A program made the position numbers and the translations under genes. The notes below the pieces were generated by a model that did no database searches, was not told the DNA's origin, and saw nothing but the letters and a program-made list of their open reading frames with translations. 49,287 nucleotides of DNA from Syntrophomonas sp. (lineage in GTDB: Bacteria > Bacillota > Syntrophomonadia > Syntrophomonadales > Syntrophomonadaceae), in assembly GCA_028709585.1 (NCBI GenBank), contig JAQVWS010000001.1, positions 8,791-58,077 on the forward strand, in the 5' to 3' direction. Below, piece after piece: positions 16,955-24,699 of this stretch. The number at the start of each line of letters is the position of its first letter. Within the stretch, counting starts at the first letter, position 1.

Positions 16955-18091
16955 ATGAATATAATGGAATCTCTGATAGGTTACAATATTTATAAGAGTA
17001 ATCTGGAAAAAGGAATGGATTATTTACACCAAGTCAATCCCTTATTTAAAGATTACCCTTTGGTTAAACGCTATATAGATATTTTAATAGCCTTGCAGGA
17101 GCCGCATGTCAAGTGGTCTACACCTAATAATATTATTTATGAACATCAGACTTTGCGCTTGCGCCATTTTCCCAATAAAAGAGCTACCAATGCCAAGCGG
17201 CCCGTTCTCATACTTCCTCCTCAGGCTGGACATAGTTCCGTACTGGCTGACTATTCACCCGCTCAGAGTTTGGTTCGTGTTTTCCATCGTTATGGTTATG
17301 ATGTGTATGTTACTGAGTGGTTGTCAGCTACTTATGAATACCGCACTCTAGGTATGGATGATTTCATACGGCTGACAGATGAAGCTGTCGATATGGTTCG
17401 CGAAAAGACGGATGTTTATAAGATTCACCTGGTGGGTCAATGCCAGGGAGGCTGGCAAGCTTCTATATATACCTCTTTGTTTCCTGATAAAATATCTACG
17501 CTGGTCTCAGCAGCTGCACCTATTGATGTAAAAGCTGCACCCTCTCAGATAATTGATAATGCGCAGATGCCTCTGCCCGTTTTTGAATTTTTAGTAGCCA
17601 CCGGCAACGGACTCATGCAAGGTAAATATATTGTAAACGGGTTTAAAAACATGCAGCCGGAAGAACATTATGTTAAAAAATATGGCAATCTGTGGAATAT
17701 GATTAAAACCGGGGACGAAGAATCCTTAAAGCGATTTATTACCTTTGAAAACTGGTATGAATTAACCCATGATCTACCAGGTCGCTTTTACCTGGATGCC
17801 ATTAAGAATATCTTTAAAGCCAATAATCTTACCCAACCAGGCAGTTTCAAGCTGAATGGACGTGCGGTTGACCTTCGCAGCATTTCCTGCCCGGTTATCC
17901 TTATGGCTGGCAAGAAAGATCATATCACACCTCCGCCCCAACAATTTGCGCTTAAAAATCTTATTAGCACCCCCCCCGATGACATTGTGGAGATTCTAAC
18001 CGAGGGCGGACATATTGGAACGCTGATGGGTACCGAATCACTAAGGGAAGACTGGACCAGGGTGAACGAGGTGCTCAAACTGGCTAATTAG
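16955..18091 (+). CDS. PHA synthase-like alpha/beta hydrolase (class III PhaC-like)
   Basis: PhaC polymerises 3-hydroxyacyl-CoA into polyhydroxyalkanoate, using a cysteine in a lipase-like box. Here the box is GQCQGG (161-166, Cys163), the Asp is in AGKKDHITPP (Asp322) and the His is in EGGHIGTLMG (His353), so the Cys-Asp-His triad is complete. The 378-aa length fits class III PhaC (about 355 aa) rather than the longer class I or II enzymes. No PhaE partner or phaA/phaB genes are adjacent, which leaves subunit composition open; a related acyltransferase or hydrolase cannot be excluded. The ATG follows TAGGAGG by 11 bases. It probably shares a transcript with the acyl-CoA synthetase gene and ends at a clear terminator. 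Confidence 0.75.
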   Translation: MNIMESLIGYNIYKSNLEKGMDYLHQVNPLFKDYPLVKRYIDILIALQEPHVKWSTPNNIIYEHQTLRLRHFPNKRATNAKRPVLILPPQAGHSSVLADYSPAQSLVRVFHRYGYDVYVTEWLSATYEYRTLGMDDFIRLTDEAVDMVREKTDVYKIHLVGQCQGGWQASIYTSLFPDKISTLVSAAAPIDVKAAPSQIIDNAQMPLPVFEFLVATGNGLMQGKYIVNGFKNMQPEEHYVKKYGNLWNMIKTGDEESLKRFITFENWYELTHDLPGRFYLDAIKNIFKANNLTQPGSFKLNGRAVDLRSISCPVILMAGKKDHITPPPQQFALKNLISTPPDDIVEILTEGGHIGTLMGTESLREDWTRVNEVLKLAN

Positions 18092-18173
18092 AAGTTTACT
18101 GTTAACTCAAAATAAAATGAAAAAGCAATATCCTTAAAGATAGACCTATCCACATAATAAATACCGATACCTT

Positions 18174-18212
18174 GAATATGCTCCTTAAGAGATAAAGGGG
18201 CATATTCTTTTT
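18174..18212 (+). terminator. Rho-independent terminator after the PhaC-like gene
   Basis: A 13-bp stem (GAATATGCTCCTT with AAGGGGCATATTC, one G-U pair) is followed by TTTTT. Confidence 0.8.
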
Positions 18213-18291
18213 ATGGCCGGATCTGTTATGTAGAAACCATTTTTGTATTTGTGAACATAGTCCAATATATTAAATAACATTTTCTTTAGGC

Positions 18292-20421
18292 TCATTCCCA
18301 CCTTAATTCTATCTCACTATTGTTATGTATGGGGGTTGTATAACCCGCTTCTTCGCCATTTACCTTCATTATTAGCCGGCCAGTTGCAGATGGCTTTATA
18401 TTGACCACCTGAAATACATCACTCATAATCATACCGTTATCCTGATTATCCACACTTATCCTGGAGCCATTATATAACTCGTCATCAATACTTACGGGAT
18501 AACCGTTTCTTTTTACAATATTCATTTTACCTTTAAGGGTTGCCTTATCCCCATTAATTGTAACCTGACACTCCCTAACGTCAGATGATGAAATAATTAC
18601 GTCTCTAATCCTGGGTTTCTCCCGCTCCACTTTATATTCAATATAAGAACCAAAGTTAACTGTTTCACTAACTGGAGTATCACGGCCATCAACAGTAGCC
18701 TTAACTGGGCACCATTTTAATAACATAGCTTGCTCATTGAGATAATAATTATATGTTTTTTCAACCAGGAGATTGGGCTCAACTCCGGCTCGGCTCAGTA
18801 TATCCTCCAGCCGATTAACCCTTTCTATAACCACCTTGGCTCGATCAGGTATGTCCTCATCTAATTCCCGTTCTTCCCCGTTAACGGTTATTCTGGGATT
18901 TAGCTCAATTTTTTCACCATTAACGTTTACATATCCATTGGCGCCGGGGTTAATATTGGTGATATTTATTTTTACAGCTTTACCATCTGCGCCTTTGGTA
19001 AATTCAATATTATCACCATTTCTAACAGGCGTATCCAAGGTTGCCTCTTTGCCGTTTATACGAATTACCGGGGCCGTCCCCATTTCTCCTTTAAACACCT
19101 TCAGATAACCGTTAATTTCCAGTGTTTTACCCATTCCTGGCCTTCCATAGGCATTATTTAAGGATATGCCGGAACTAAGCAGCGCACTGGCAACATCAAT
19201 TTCGCCTAAATTCCACAGCGCCACCTCCCGATTATTTACAATAACTTGGATAAATGGCACTGGCGGTTTATTGAAAGAATTGTAGGCAATCCCTAAAGGA
19301 GTTACTCCCTGCGGCCCCTTTAAGGAAACAAAATCCCCCTCAATGTGTTGAAAGTTTTCTCGCTTCCTTATTCCAACTCTGTTGCGGGGCATTTCCAAAG
19401 CGTCGGCTAAATGGCTTACCAGGCCCGGGGTTAAGCTGCCCCCACCAACACAAAGAACAGCATCCGGGGTTTTCCCGTTCATCTCCAGTATATTCCTGGC
19501 AATTGCAGCGCTTAAATCCATCACTATTGGTTCAAAAACATCTTGAATTGCCAGGGCTTCACTTTCAATCTGATTGCCCAGAATATCATTAAACTGAAGA
19601 ATTTCCTGGGTATTCAGCTGGCATTTAAGTCTTTCCGCACTATTAAAATCCATCAGGTACTCAGCAGCAATATGTTCACTTAATCGGTCACCGCCACTGG
19701 GCACCATAGCATAGGCAAATATATTGCCGTTTTTAACTACTGCAATATCTGAGGTTCCGGCTCCTATATCAACCAGAGCCAGATTCAATAGGCGCATATT
19801 AGGGGGAATAACTACGGAAAGGGCAGCTATAGGTTCCAGGGTCATACTGTATATATCTAAGTCTGCTTTTTTCAGAGCAGAAAATAAACTGTCCACAACC
19901 ACCCGTGGTAAAAATGTAGCTACAACCTCTACGGATATTTCATTGCCAACTTGCCCCACCAGATTACCTATAGGCTGATTTTCCAGCATATAGGCAATTA
20001 CGCTGTAGCCCACACAGAAGTAGTTGTTTTTGCCTATATCTAGTTCTTTTCGGGCCAGCAAATATTGAGCTTCCTGAACCGCCTCGATCTCCAAAACCCT
20101 GACCTCGTCAGCACTAATCTCGCTTATAAAGCCCCGTTTTTTATTAGCTGACCCCCGCGAGGTTTCTAATGCTCTCCCGGCAGCCGCAATTGCTGCGGTC
20201 TCCAGCTTTAAGCCCAACCGTTCTTCCAAAGCGGTTTTAATATTCTGAATTGTCGCCGTCACCGTTTGCACGTCATGAATTTGCCCATCCATCATAGCTC
20301 GGGTGTTGTGCTCAATTATCTCTGAATCCAAAACTTTATATCCCGAAGGCGTCTCTTGCATTACCAAGCCCACGATTTTTCTGGTTCCAATATCCAAAGC
20401 AAATATCTTATCGCTGTCCAC
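18292..20421 (-). CDS. FtsA-like actin-fold protein with repeated C-terminal modules
   Basis: Residues 1-385 have the FtsA/PilM-type actin-like ATPase layout. It begins KIFALDIGTRKIVGLV (phosphate 1), has VDIGAGTSDIAVVKNG (217-232, phosphate 2) and VLCVGGGSLTPGL (322-334, adenosine). The 709-aa length is far above ordinary FtsA (about 420). The extra 320 residues contain a Ub-like stretch (QVIVNNREVALWNLGE, about 392-407) and several copies of a VNG-E-x-TP-NGD-IE pattern, near 453-474, 511-533, 574-596 and 685-707. No amphipathic membrane-targeting tail is obvious. The GTG start touches the stop codon of the preceding tagA gene, with AAAGGAGG inside that gene's end, so the two are coupled. 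A role in division or an envelope machine is inferred. Confidence 0.75.
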   Translation of the reverse strand: MDSDKIFALDIGTRKIVGLVMQETPSGYKVLDSEIIEHNTRAMMDGQIHDVQTVTATIQNIKTALEERLGLKLETAAIAAAGRALETSRGSANKKRGFISEISADEVRVLEIEAVQEAQYLLARKELDIGKNNYFCVGYSVIAYMLENQPIGNLVGQVGNEISVEVVATFLPRVVVDSLFSALKKADLDIYSMTLEPIAALSVVIPPNMRLLNLALVDIGAGTSDIAVVKNGNIFAYAMVPSGGDRLSEHIAAEYLMDFNSAERLKCQLNTQEILQFNDILGNQIESEALAIQDVFEPIVMDLSAAIARNILEMNGKTPDAVLCVGGGSLTPGLVSHLADALEMPRNRVGIRKRENFQHIEGDFVSLKGPQGVTPLGIAYNSFNKPPVPFIQVIVNNREVALWNLGEIDVASALLSSGISLNNAYGRPGMGKTLEINGYLKVFKGEMGTAPVIRINGKEATLDTPVRNGDNIEFTKGADGKAVKINITNINPGANGYVNVNGEKIELNPRITVNGEERELDEDIPDRAKVVIERVNRLEDILSRAGVEPNLLVEKTYNYYLNEQAMLLKWCPVKATVDGRDTPVSETVNFGSYIEYKVEREKPRIRDVIISSSDVRECQVTINGDKATLKGKMNIVKRNGYPVSIDDELYNGSRISVDNQDNGMIMSDVFQVVNIKPSATGRLIMKVNGEEAGYTTPIHNNSEIELRWE

Positions 20422-21165
20422 TTAAATCCTCCTTTTATGTTTGCTTTTTAGGATCAGCCCCACAAATTTCGGTAAAACTAACTGACGTTGAATACGGCTG
20501 GGTTCTGATGCTAAACGGTAAAGCCATTCTAAATTCAATTTTATGATCCAATCCGGAGCTCGCTGTTTGAGACCAGCTATAACATCCAAACTGCCTCCAA
20601 CTCCTATGCATACTGGTACACTTAGTTGATCTTTATAATTTTTTATCCAAAATTCCTGTTTAGGTGCTCCTAAGGCTACAAAAAGAATATGGGGGGCCGC
20701 TTTTCCAATCTCTTGCACAATGGCTGGCATATCCTCATCTTTAAAATAGCCATGATGAATGCCGCAGATTTTTAAACCGGGGTAAGCGGCAGTTAATTTA
20801 CTGGCTGCTTTCTCCGCCACGCCTGGGGCCGAGCCTAATAAATATATTTTCCAATCTTCCCGAGTGGCTTCCTGGCATAACCTATAGAACAAGTCAATTC
20901 CAGCTACTCTTTCTTGGAACTTATATCCTAATTCTCTTCCGGCCCATACAATTCCAATACCGTCTGGAGTTACAACCTCAGCGCTATTTATGATGTTCTT
21001 CAATTCCGAGTTATAGTAAGCCTGGTAAGCTATCTCTGCGTTAAGGGTGATAATGTGCGCTGGTTGCTGTTTATCAATTAAATCCTTAATAGCAGACACC
21101 GCTTCAGCAGTTGTAACCAAATCCACCCGGCATCCCAGAATATCAGCAATTTCTCGTTGTGCCAT
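20422..21165 (-). CDS. WecG/TagA/CpsF family glycosyltransferase
   Basis: This family (GT26) adds ManNAc or a related sugar to a lipid-linked acceptor for teichoic acid or other wall polymers. Family motifs are HIITLNAEIAYQAY, VVTPDGIGIVWAGRELG, RVAGIDLF, IYLLGSAPGVAEKAA, ILFVALGAPKQEFWI and VGGSLDVIAG. The 247-aa length is typical. The basic C-terminus (LILKSKHKRRI) may hold it at the membrane. Its downstream partner, directly abutting, is the FtsA-like protein, which hints that sugar transfer is tied to an actin-like scaffold. Confidence 0.92.
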   Translation of the reverse strand: MAQREIADILGCRVDLVTTAEAVSAIKDLIDKQQPAHIITLNAEIAYQAYYNSELKNIINSAEVVTPDGIGIVWAGRELGYKFQERVAGIDLFYRLCQEATREDWKIYLLGSAPGVAEKAASKLTAAYPGLKICGIHHGYFKDEDMPAIVQEIGKAAPHILFVALGAPKQEFWIKNYKDQLSVPVCIGVGGSLDVIAGLKQRAPDWIIKLNLEWLYRLASEPSRIQRQLVLPKFVGLILKSKHKRRI

Positions 21166-21202
21166 ACAGAACCCATATCCTTTAACTCTACTTAATTATA
21201 CA

Positions 21203-21218
21203 GATATATTAATATATC
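21203..21218. promoter_or_regulatory. AT palindrome upstream of tagA
   Basis: GATATATTAATATATC is a perfect 16-bp palindrome about 40 bases upstream of the tagA start, next to a TATAAT on the minus strand. It may be an operator or simply AT-rich promoter sequence. Confidence 0.25.
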
Positions 21219-21290
21219 CTGCACTACGTATGTAATTTGCTTCTGACATTAGTTTTTCCTGCTTCTATAATATTAAGTTTTCAAAATTTG

Positions 21291-21638
21291 GGTAGGCAAG
21301 GGTAGGCAAGGGTAGGCAAGGGGACGGTTCTTTTGCCTGCATTCGCAAGGGTAGGCAAGGAGACAGTTCTTCTGCTTCCCCACCATTTCTTGATAGTGAT
21401 GACGAGAAGTCAGCATGTACTTTGGAAGAAGGCAGAGCCTATCTTGAGGAATATTTACGTAATAATGCGATCTTCAAGGAGATTGGGCAAATCAAAGATA
21501 AGCAACGGTTAAGAAGTGAAGTTATTAATTGTCTCCGAACTAAAACAAACCTATCTCAGCGAACCATCGCGAACCTACTAAGAATAAACAAAAACACAGT
21601 ACAATGGCAGAAAAAATGCAGGCAAAAGAACCGTCCCC
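21291..21638. mobile_element. RAYT-type repeat element with transposase remnant, copy D
   Basis: The left end is three tandem GGTAGGCAAG units running into GGGGACGGTTCTTTTGCC, then a second, mutated left end (AAGGAGACAGTTCTTCTGC). The right end is the same GCAGGCAAAAGAACCGTC motif as in copies A to C. Between the ends lies a fragment of a coding region rather than the short filler of the other copies. This copy ties the small repeats to a once-autonomous element. Confidence 0.8.
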
Positions 21639-21661
21639 TTACCCACTTAACCAATAAGTGA
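21422..21661 (+). pseudogene. C-terminal remnant of REP-associated (IS200-like) transposase
   Basis: The open frame encodes EGRAYLEEYLRNNAIFKEIG...RLRSEVINCLRTKTNLSQRTIANLLRINKNTV, a helix-turn-helix ending typical of Firmicute Y1-type, REP-associated transposases. The catalytic HUH domain is missing and no ribosome binding site precedes the frame, so it is not functional. The frame runs through the right element end (CRQKNRP) and 15 bases into the 3' end of the ppx gene on the other strand. Assignment rests on remembered family endings and needs a profile search. Confidence 0.6.
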
Positions 21662-22516
21662 CCAGATAATCCCATGGAGGAGCTCAGTTTCACTGATTGT
21701 GACTTCATTTCTATCCATTAGCTCCATGATTACAAGTACGATAAGAACCCCTTTGTTAATGATATCAGCACGTTCCGGTTGCAACCCCGGCAACCTGCGC
21801 CGGAGAGACAGCGGCATCCTTTCCAGGAGATTATACAGGTCGCCAACTTCCGACCGTGTTAGCGCAGTGCCATGTACCAATTCGGCGTTATATTCATCCA
21901 TACCTAGCTTCATGGCCGCTAAAGTGCTGGCTGTTCCCCCTACCAAAACCAGCGGATGTTCTTGAAGCTGATTCTTGAACCTGGCCAGTGAGGTAATTAC
22001 TTTTGCTATCTGCAACGCTAACATATCAGCCTCAGTAGCTCTAACTGCTCCTATAGGGAATGATATCAGGAGGTCTTCGGGTGGATAGATAAACTCGGTG
22101 CTTCCGCCGCCTATATCAGCTACAACCGGTTCCGGCTCCATTTTTAAGCCCTTCTTAACACCCAGATAACTTAACCTCGCCTCTTCTTCACCGTTAACGA
22201 TCTTAACTCTCAAATTGCTATCTTCCCAAACCCTGTGTACGAATTCATCTTTATTGTCAGCTTCTCTGACTGCGCTGGTGGCAATAGCCTGATATTTTTC
22301 AACTTTATACTCCTGCATCTTCTGTTGATATTGCCGAAGGGTATTAAGTGTTCTAGACATTGCCTCGTTACTAATAAAGCCTGATTTGATGGTTCCTTCT
22401 CCTATACGAGTGGTATCAAGCTCCTTGCACAGAGTAATAAAGCTATTTTTGGTATCTGTATCAGCTATTAGCAGACGGCAGGAATTAGTCCCAATATCAA
22501 TAGCTGCTAGTCGCAT
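21647..22516 (-). CDS. Ppx/GppA family phosphatase
   Basis: These enzymes hydrolyse inorganic polyphosphate or pppGpp. The 289-aa protein has AAIDIGTNSCRLLIAD at the start and VADIGGGSTEFIYP in the middle, the two phosphate-binding loops of the ASKHA fold, plus ATSAVREADN. It lacks the C-terminal HD domain of long Ppx enzymes. The ATG at 22516 follows AAGGAAG by 6 bases; the track start at 22534 overlaps the terminator of the gene upstream. Substrate preference cannot be read from sequence. Confidence 0.88.
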   Translation of the reverse strand: MRLAAIDIGTNSCRLLIADTDTKNSFITLCKELDTTRIGEGTIKSGFISNEAMSRTLNTLRQYQQKMQEYKVEKYQAIATSAVREADNKDEFVHRVWEDSNLRVKIVNGEEEARLSYLGVKKGLKMEPEPVVADIGGGSTEFIYPPEDLLISFPIGAVRATEADMLALQIAKVITSLARFKNQLQEHPLVLVGGTASTLAAMKLGMDEYNAELVHGTALTRSEVGDLYNLLERMPLSLRRRLPGLQPERADIINKGVLIVLVIMELMDRNEVTISETELLHGIIWSLIG

Positions 22517-22537
22517 ATACTTCTTCCTTTCCATTTA

Positions 22538-22563
22538 AAAAAGCACTTCCAGAGAAGTGCTTT
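22538..22563 (-). terminator. Terminator after the S1-domain gene
   Basis: On the minus strand AAAGCACTTC, loop TCTG, GAAGTGCTTTTTT forms a stem with a T run, 8 bases after the yabR-like stop codon. Confidence 0.85.
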
Positions 22564-22570
22564 AAATTCA

Positions 22571-23029
22571 TTATTGATTGGGTTTATTGCGTTTTCTGGT
22601 CTCTATCTTATTCTTTAGAGGCTGCATCCTCTCATCGCTTTCTTTTAGGAAGCGAGCTATTTTATCATCCAAGCTAACCGGTGCCTCAATTCTTTTGGGA
22701 CTAAAACCTCTAGTATCCCGTCTGCTTGGAATAGGCCTGTTCTCAGGTTTATTAACCCTGGGGGGGATAATCTTGGGCGGAAGAGTCTGTTTAATTGATA
22801 AGCCAATTTTCTTCCCGGCCACATTTAGTACCTTTACTTTTACGCTGTCTCCCTCTTTAATAAAATCCTTGACATCTTTTACATAAGTGTCTGCAATTTC
22901 TGATATGTGTACCAGTCCCACTAATCCTCCGGGAAGCTCTATAAATGCTCCAAAAGTGGTGATTCCCTGAACCTTGCCATCTAATAAATCACCAGGCGCA
23001 ATAACAATATTTGTTTGTTCGGTTGGCAT
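22571..23029 (-). CDS. yabR: S1 RNA-binding domain protein (YabR-like)
   Basis: A single S1 OB-fold domain occupies residues 11-81 (GDLLDGKVQGITTFGAFIELPGGLVGLVHISEI...GDSVKVKVLNV..KKIGLSIKQ). A proline- and arginine-rich linker follows, then a charged helical tail (DDKIARFLKESDERM). The start is the ATG at 23029 after AGGGGGATC; the track TTG lies inside that ribosome binding site (152 aa). The same gene follows divIC in B. subtilis. It probably binds ribosomes or mRNA; a specific target is unknown. Confidence 0.88.
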   Translation of the reverse strand: MPTEQTNIVIAPGDLLDGKVQGITTFGAFIELPGGLVGLVHISEIADTYVKDVKDFIKEGDSVKVKVLNVAGKKIGLSIKQTLPPKIIPPRVNKPENRPIPSRRDTRGFSPKRIEAPVSLDDKIARFLKESDERMQPLKNKIETRKRNKPNQ

Positions 23030-23109
23030 AGAAGTTAAGATCCCCCTCAAAAATTATACTATATTTATTCTATAGAATACACCGGCAGTAGTCAACCAGC
23101 AAACGCAAA

Positions 23110-23406
23110 TTACTTCTCCTGAATTACCTTTCTTATTGTTATTTCACCTTTTTTAACCATGCCAAGTTGTTCACGAGCAATGCGTTCTATGGCTTCGGGG
23201 GAATCAATGCTTTCCAAGGTCAGACGACGTTCTTCATTGATCTGGGTTAATCTTACCTTTTCTTTTTGCAGTTCCTTCTCACGAACTGATAATTCATATA
23301 TTACCTTGGCTCGGGGAACTATGGAGAATAACAACAGAGCACACAATAAAGCCGACATTAAAAACCACAGCGGTCTTTTACGTTTGCTAGCTTTCGTCCT
23401 CACCAT
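23110..23406 (-). CDS. divIC: Septum formation initiator DivIC/FtsB family
   Basis: DivIC works with FtsL and DivIB in the divisome. The 98-aa protein has a short basic cytoplasmic N-terminus (MVRTKASKRKRP), one transmembrane helix (about 13-31) and an extracytoplasmic coiled coil (about 35-70). The conserved ESIDSPEAIERIAREQLGMVKKGE end follows. The ATG at 23406 is preceded by GGGGAGGA. It overlaps the preceding HTH gene by 20 bases and lies between yabQ and yabR as in Bacillus. Confidence 0.93.
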   Translation of the reverse strand: MVRTKASKRKRPLWFLMSALLCALLLFSIVPRAKVIYELSVREKELQKEKVRLTQINEERRLTLESIDSPEAIERIAREQLGMVKKGEITIRKVIQEK

Positions 23407-23623
23407 TTTCGTCCTCCCCTCTAATGCCCATAACACTACCGGGAAGCACGATTACTACTTCGTAACCCTTATTGCGAGCACGATTATACAGAGTGGCAAT
23501 TGTGCTGGGGGAAACTTTGAGAGTACGAGATATTTCTTCGGTGCTTTTCCCCATCTCTTTAAGTATAACCACTTGCCTCTCTCTAAAACTAAGTTTTTCT
23601 GCTCCCCTAATTTCAATACGCAT
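23387..23623 (-). CDS. Sigma region 4-like helix-turn-helix protein
   Basis: The 78-aa product from the ATG at 23623 has LSFRERQVVILKEMGKSTEEISRTLKVSPSTIATLYNRARNKGYEVV, the LuxR/sigma-70 region 4 type of HTH, and an acidic tail (RGEDENGEDES). The longer track start (23692) would lie upstream of the predicted transcription start. There is no strong ribosome binding site, so the start is less certain than for its neighbours. The gene is inserted between yabQ and divIC, overlaps divIC by 20 bases, and has three DnaA-box-like sites in its leader. It has no core sigma domains, so it is a DNA-binding regulator at most. Confidence 0.75.
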   Translation of the reverse strand: MRIEIRGAEKLSFRERQVVILKEMGKSTEEISRTLKVSPSTIATLYNRARNKGYEVVIVLPGSVMGIRGEDENGEDES

Positions 23624-23633
23624 TTTGTAAACT

Positions 23634-23665
23634 CTATCCACAGAATATCCACAGATTGTGGACAA
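23634..23665. promoter_or_regulatory. Cluster of three DnaA-box-like nonamers
   Basis: CTATCCACA (23634-23642) and ATATCCACA (23645-23653) are direct on the plus strand; TTGTCCACA lies on the minus strand (23657-23665). Each differs by one base from TTATCCACA. They fall within 32 bases, between the predicted promoter and start codon of the HTH-divIC genes. Confidence 0.6.
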
Positions 23666-23687
23666 ATTTCTATTTACTACTTCGGAG

Positions 23688-23716
23688 AGCATAGCATAAA
23701 TTCCTGCTTAATGCAA
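23688..23716 (-). promoter_or_regulatory. Candidate sigma-A promoter for the HTH-divIC genes
   Basis: On the minus strand TTGCAT (23711-23716) and TATGCT (23688-23693) have a 17-base spacer. Initiation near 23681 would put the three DnaA-like boxes in the untranslated leader. Both hexamers match four of six consensus bases. Confidence 0.45.
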
Positions 23717-23726
23717 AAATTTTTCT

Positions 23727-24158
23727 TTAATCATTCGTGTTATCTGGGGGAGGAGACTTTTTTCTTTTTTTATATTGCTCCTTCAACCATATAACAGCCA
23801 GCCTCAGTGGTTTCATAAAAGTATAAATAACCGTCTGGAGCATTGCTGCTGTTGCCCTGCCCAAAAAATAAATAGGCCGCTTTAGAAAACGGGCCATACT
23901 TATATAGTAGACAATTCCTCCTGCAACTAAACCAATAAAAACATATACGCGAATTTCACCTTGATTGATAATATACAAGGAAACTGCAATTATTATTATC
24001 ATCATTATCCACAGGATAAAGTCCATAATGTAAAGAGCATATCTGCCGATACGCAGATTATGAATCGTCGACTGGTAATAATGAAATATAATTGCAGTTA
24101 TTATTCCTAGCACAAAGGTCAGCAAGAATGTTTCAATCTGGGCAAATAGCCCCACCAT
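23727..24158 (-). CDS. yabQ: Spore cortex biosynthesis protein YabQ
   Basis: YabQ is a mother-cell membrane protein of the outer forespore membrane needed for cortex formation. The 143-aa protein has several transmembrane helices in residues 8-115 (LLTFVLGIITAIIFHYY, IMDFILWIMMIIIIAVSLYII, VFIGLVAGGIVYYI) and a basic cytosolic tail (KEQYKKRKKS). The ATG follows GGGGGG. It lies 10 bases downstream of yabP, as in Bacillus, so both should share the sigma-E-like promoter upstream of yabP. Confidence 0.92.
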   Translation of the reverse strand: MVGLFAQIETFLLTFVLGIITAIIFHYYQSTIHNLRIGRYALYIMDFILWIMMIIIIAVSLYIINQGEIRVYVFIGLVAGGIVYYISMARFLKRPIYFLGRATAAMLQTVIYTFMKPLRLAVIWLKEQYKKRKKSPPPDNTND

Positions 24159-24168
24159 GTAACCCCCC

Positions 24169-24438
24169 TTATTTAAACAGACGGCCTAACATATTCTTGC
24201 CTTTGGCTTTCAGATCAGTTCCCTGGGGCTTGTAGCCTATATTGTTTACATTCCCCTGGATTGCTACCTTTCCCTCATCAAGATTAAGTGCATTTATATG
24301 TAGTTCTTCTCCGGCAACAGAAAGATAGCCCAAGTTTGTCGATAAGATTATCTCTTGTTCATCAAAGCTAATAACATTATTTACTCCAGTTAATGCCAAA
24401 CGCTGACGATTGGCCAGATTTAGGGAATGTTCCGCCAT
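24169..24438 (-). CDS. yabP: Sporulation protein YabP
   Basis: The 89-aa protein is a YabP/YqfC-family member: HSLNLANRQRLALTGVNNVISFDEQEIILSTNLGYLSVAGEELHINALNLDEGKVAIQG is the conserved beta-rich core. It is required for normal spore cortex in Bacillus and acts in the mother cell. The C-terminus is basic. AGGAGG precedes the ATG. It forms an operon with yabQ. Confidence 0.94.
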   Translation of the reverse strand: MAEHSLNLANRQRLALTGVNNVISFDEQEIILSTNLGYLSVAGEELHINALNLDEGKVAIQGNVNNIGYKPQGTDLKAKGKNMLGRLFK

Positions 24439-24472
24439 AAAATCGCCTCCTTATAAACAGGTTTTTCTTTAT

Positions 24473-24502
24473 AGAATATGCTGTTGAGAATCATATTTAT
24501 GA
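24473..24502 (-). promoter_or_regulatory. Candidate sigma-E promoter of yabPQ
   Basis: On the minus strand TCATAAA (24496-24502) and CATATTCT (24473-24480) are 15 bases apart, resembling sigma-E boxes. Bacillus yabP is sigma-E dependent, which supports the reading. Confidence 0.5.
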
Positions 24503-24699
24503 CAGAGTTTTTTATGTGATATGCGAAAGGATAGAGATGCCTTCATTAATCATTTTTTGAGTTGAGTAAATTCGCTTATATTAAGAGAGGTGATATTTCA
24601 CTAACCTTTTCCCTTTTCATCAAACTTTTATCACAATTGTTCCCTATAATCAAATTATATCCTGGATCGAAATAAAAATAATTTTGAGGAGTGAAGAGA

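Noticed and set aside
21291-21360. Tandem GGTAGGCAAG units as a CRISPR-like array
   Set aside because: Units are 10 bases, directly adjacent without spacers, and belong to the transposable repeat end.
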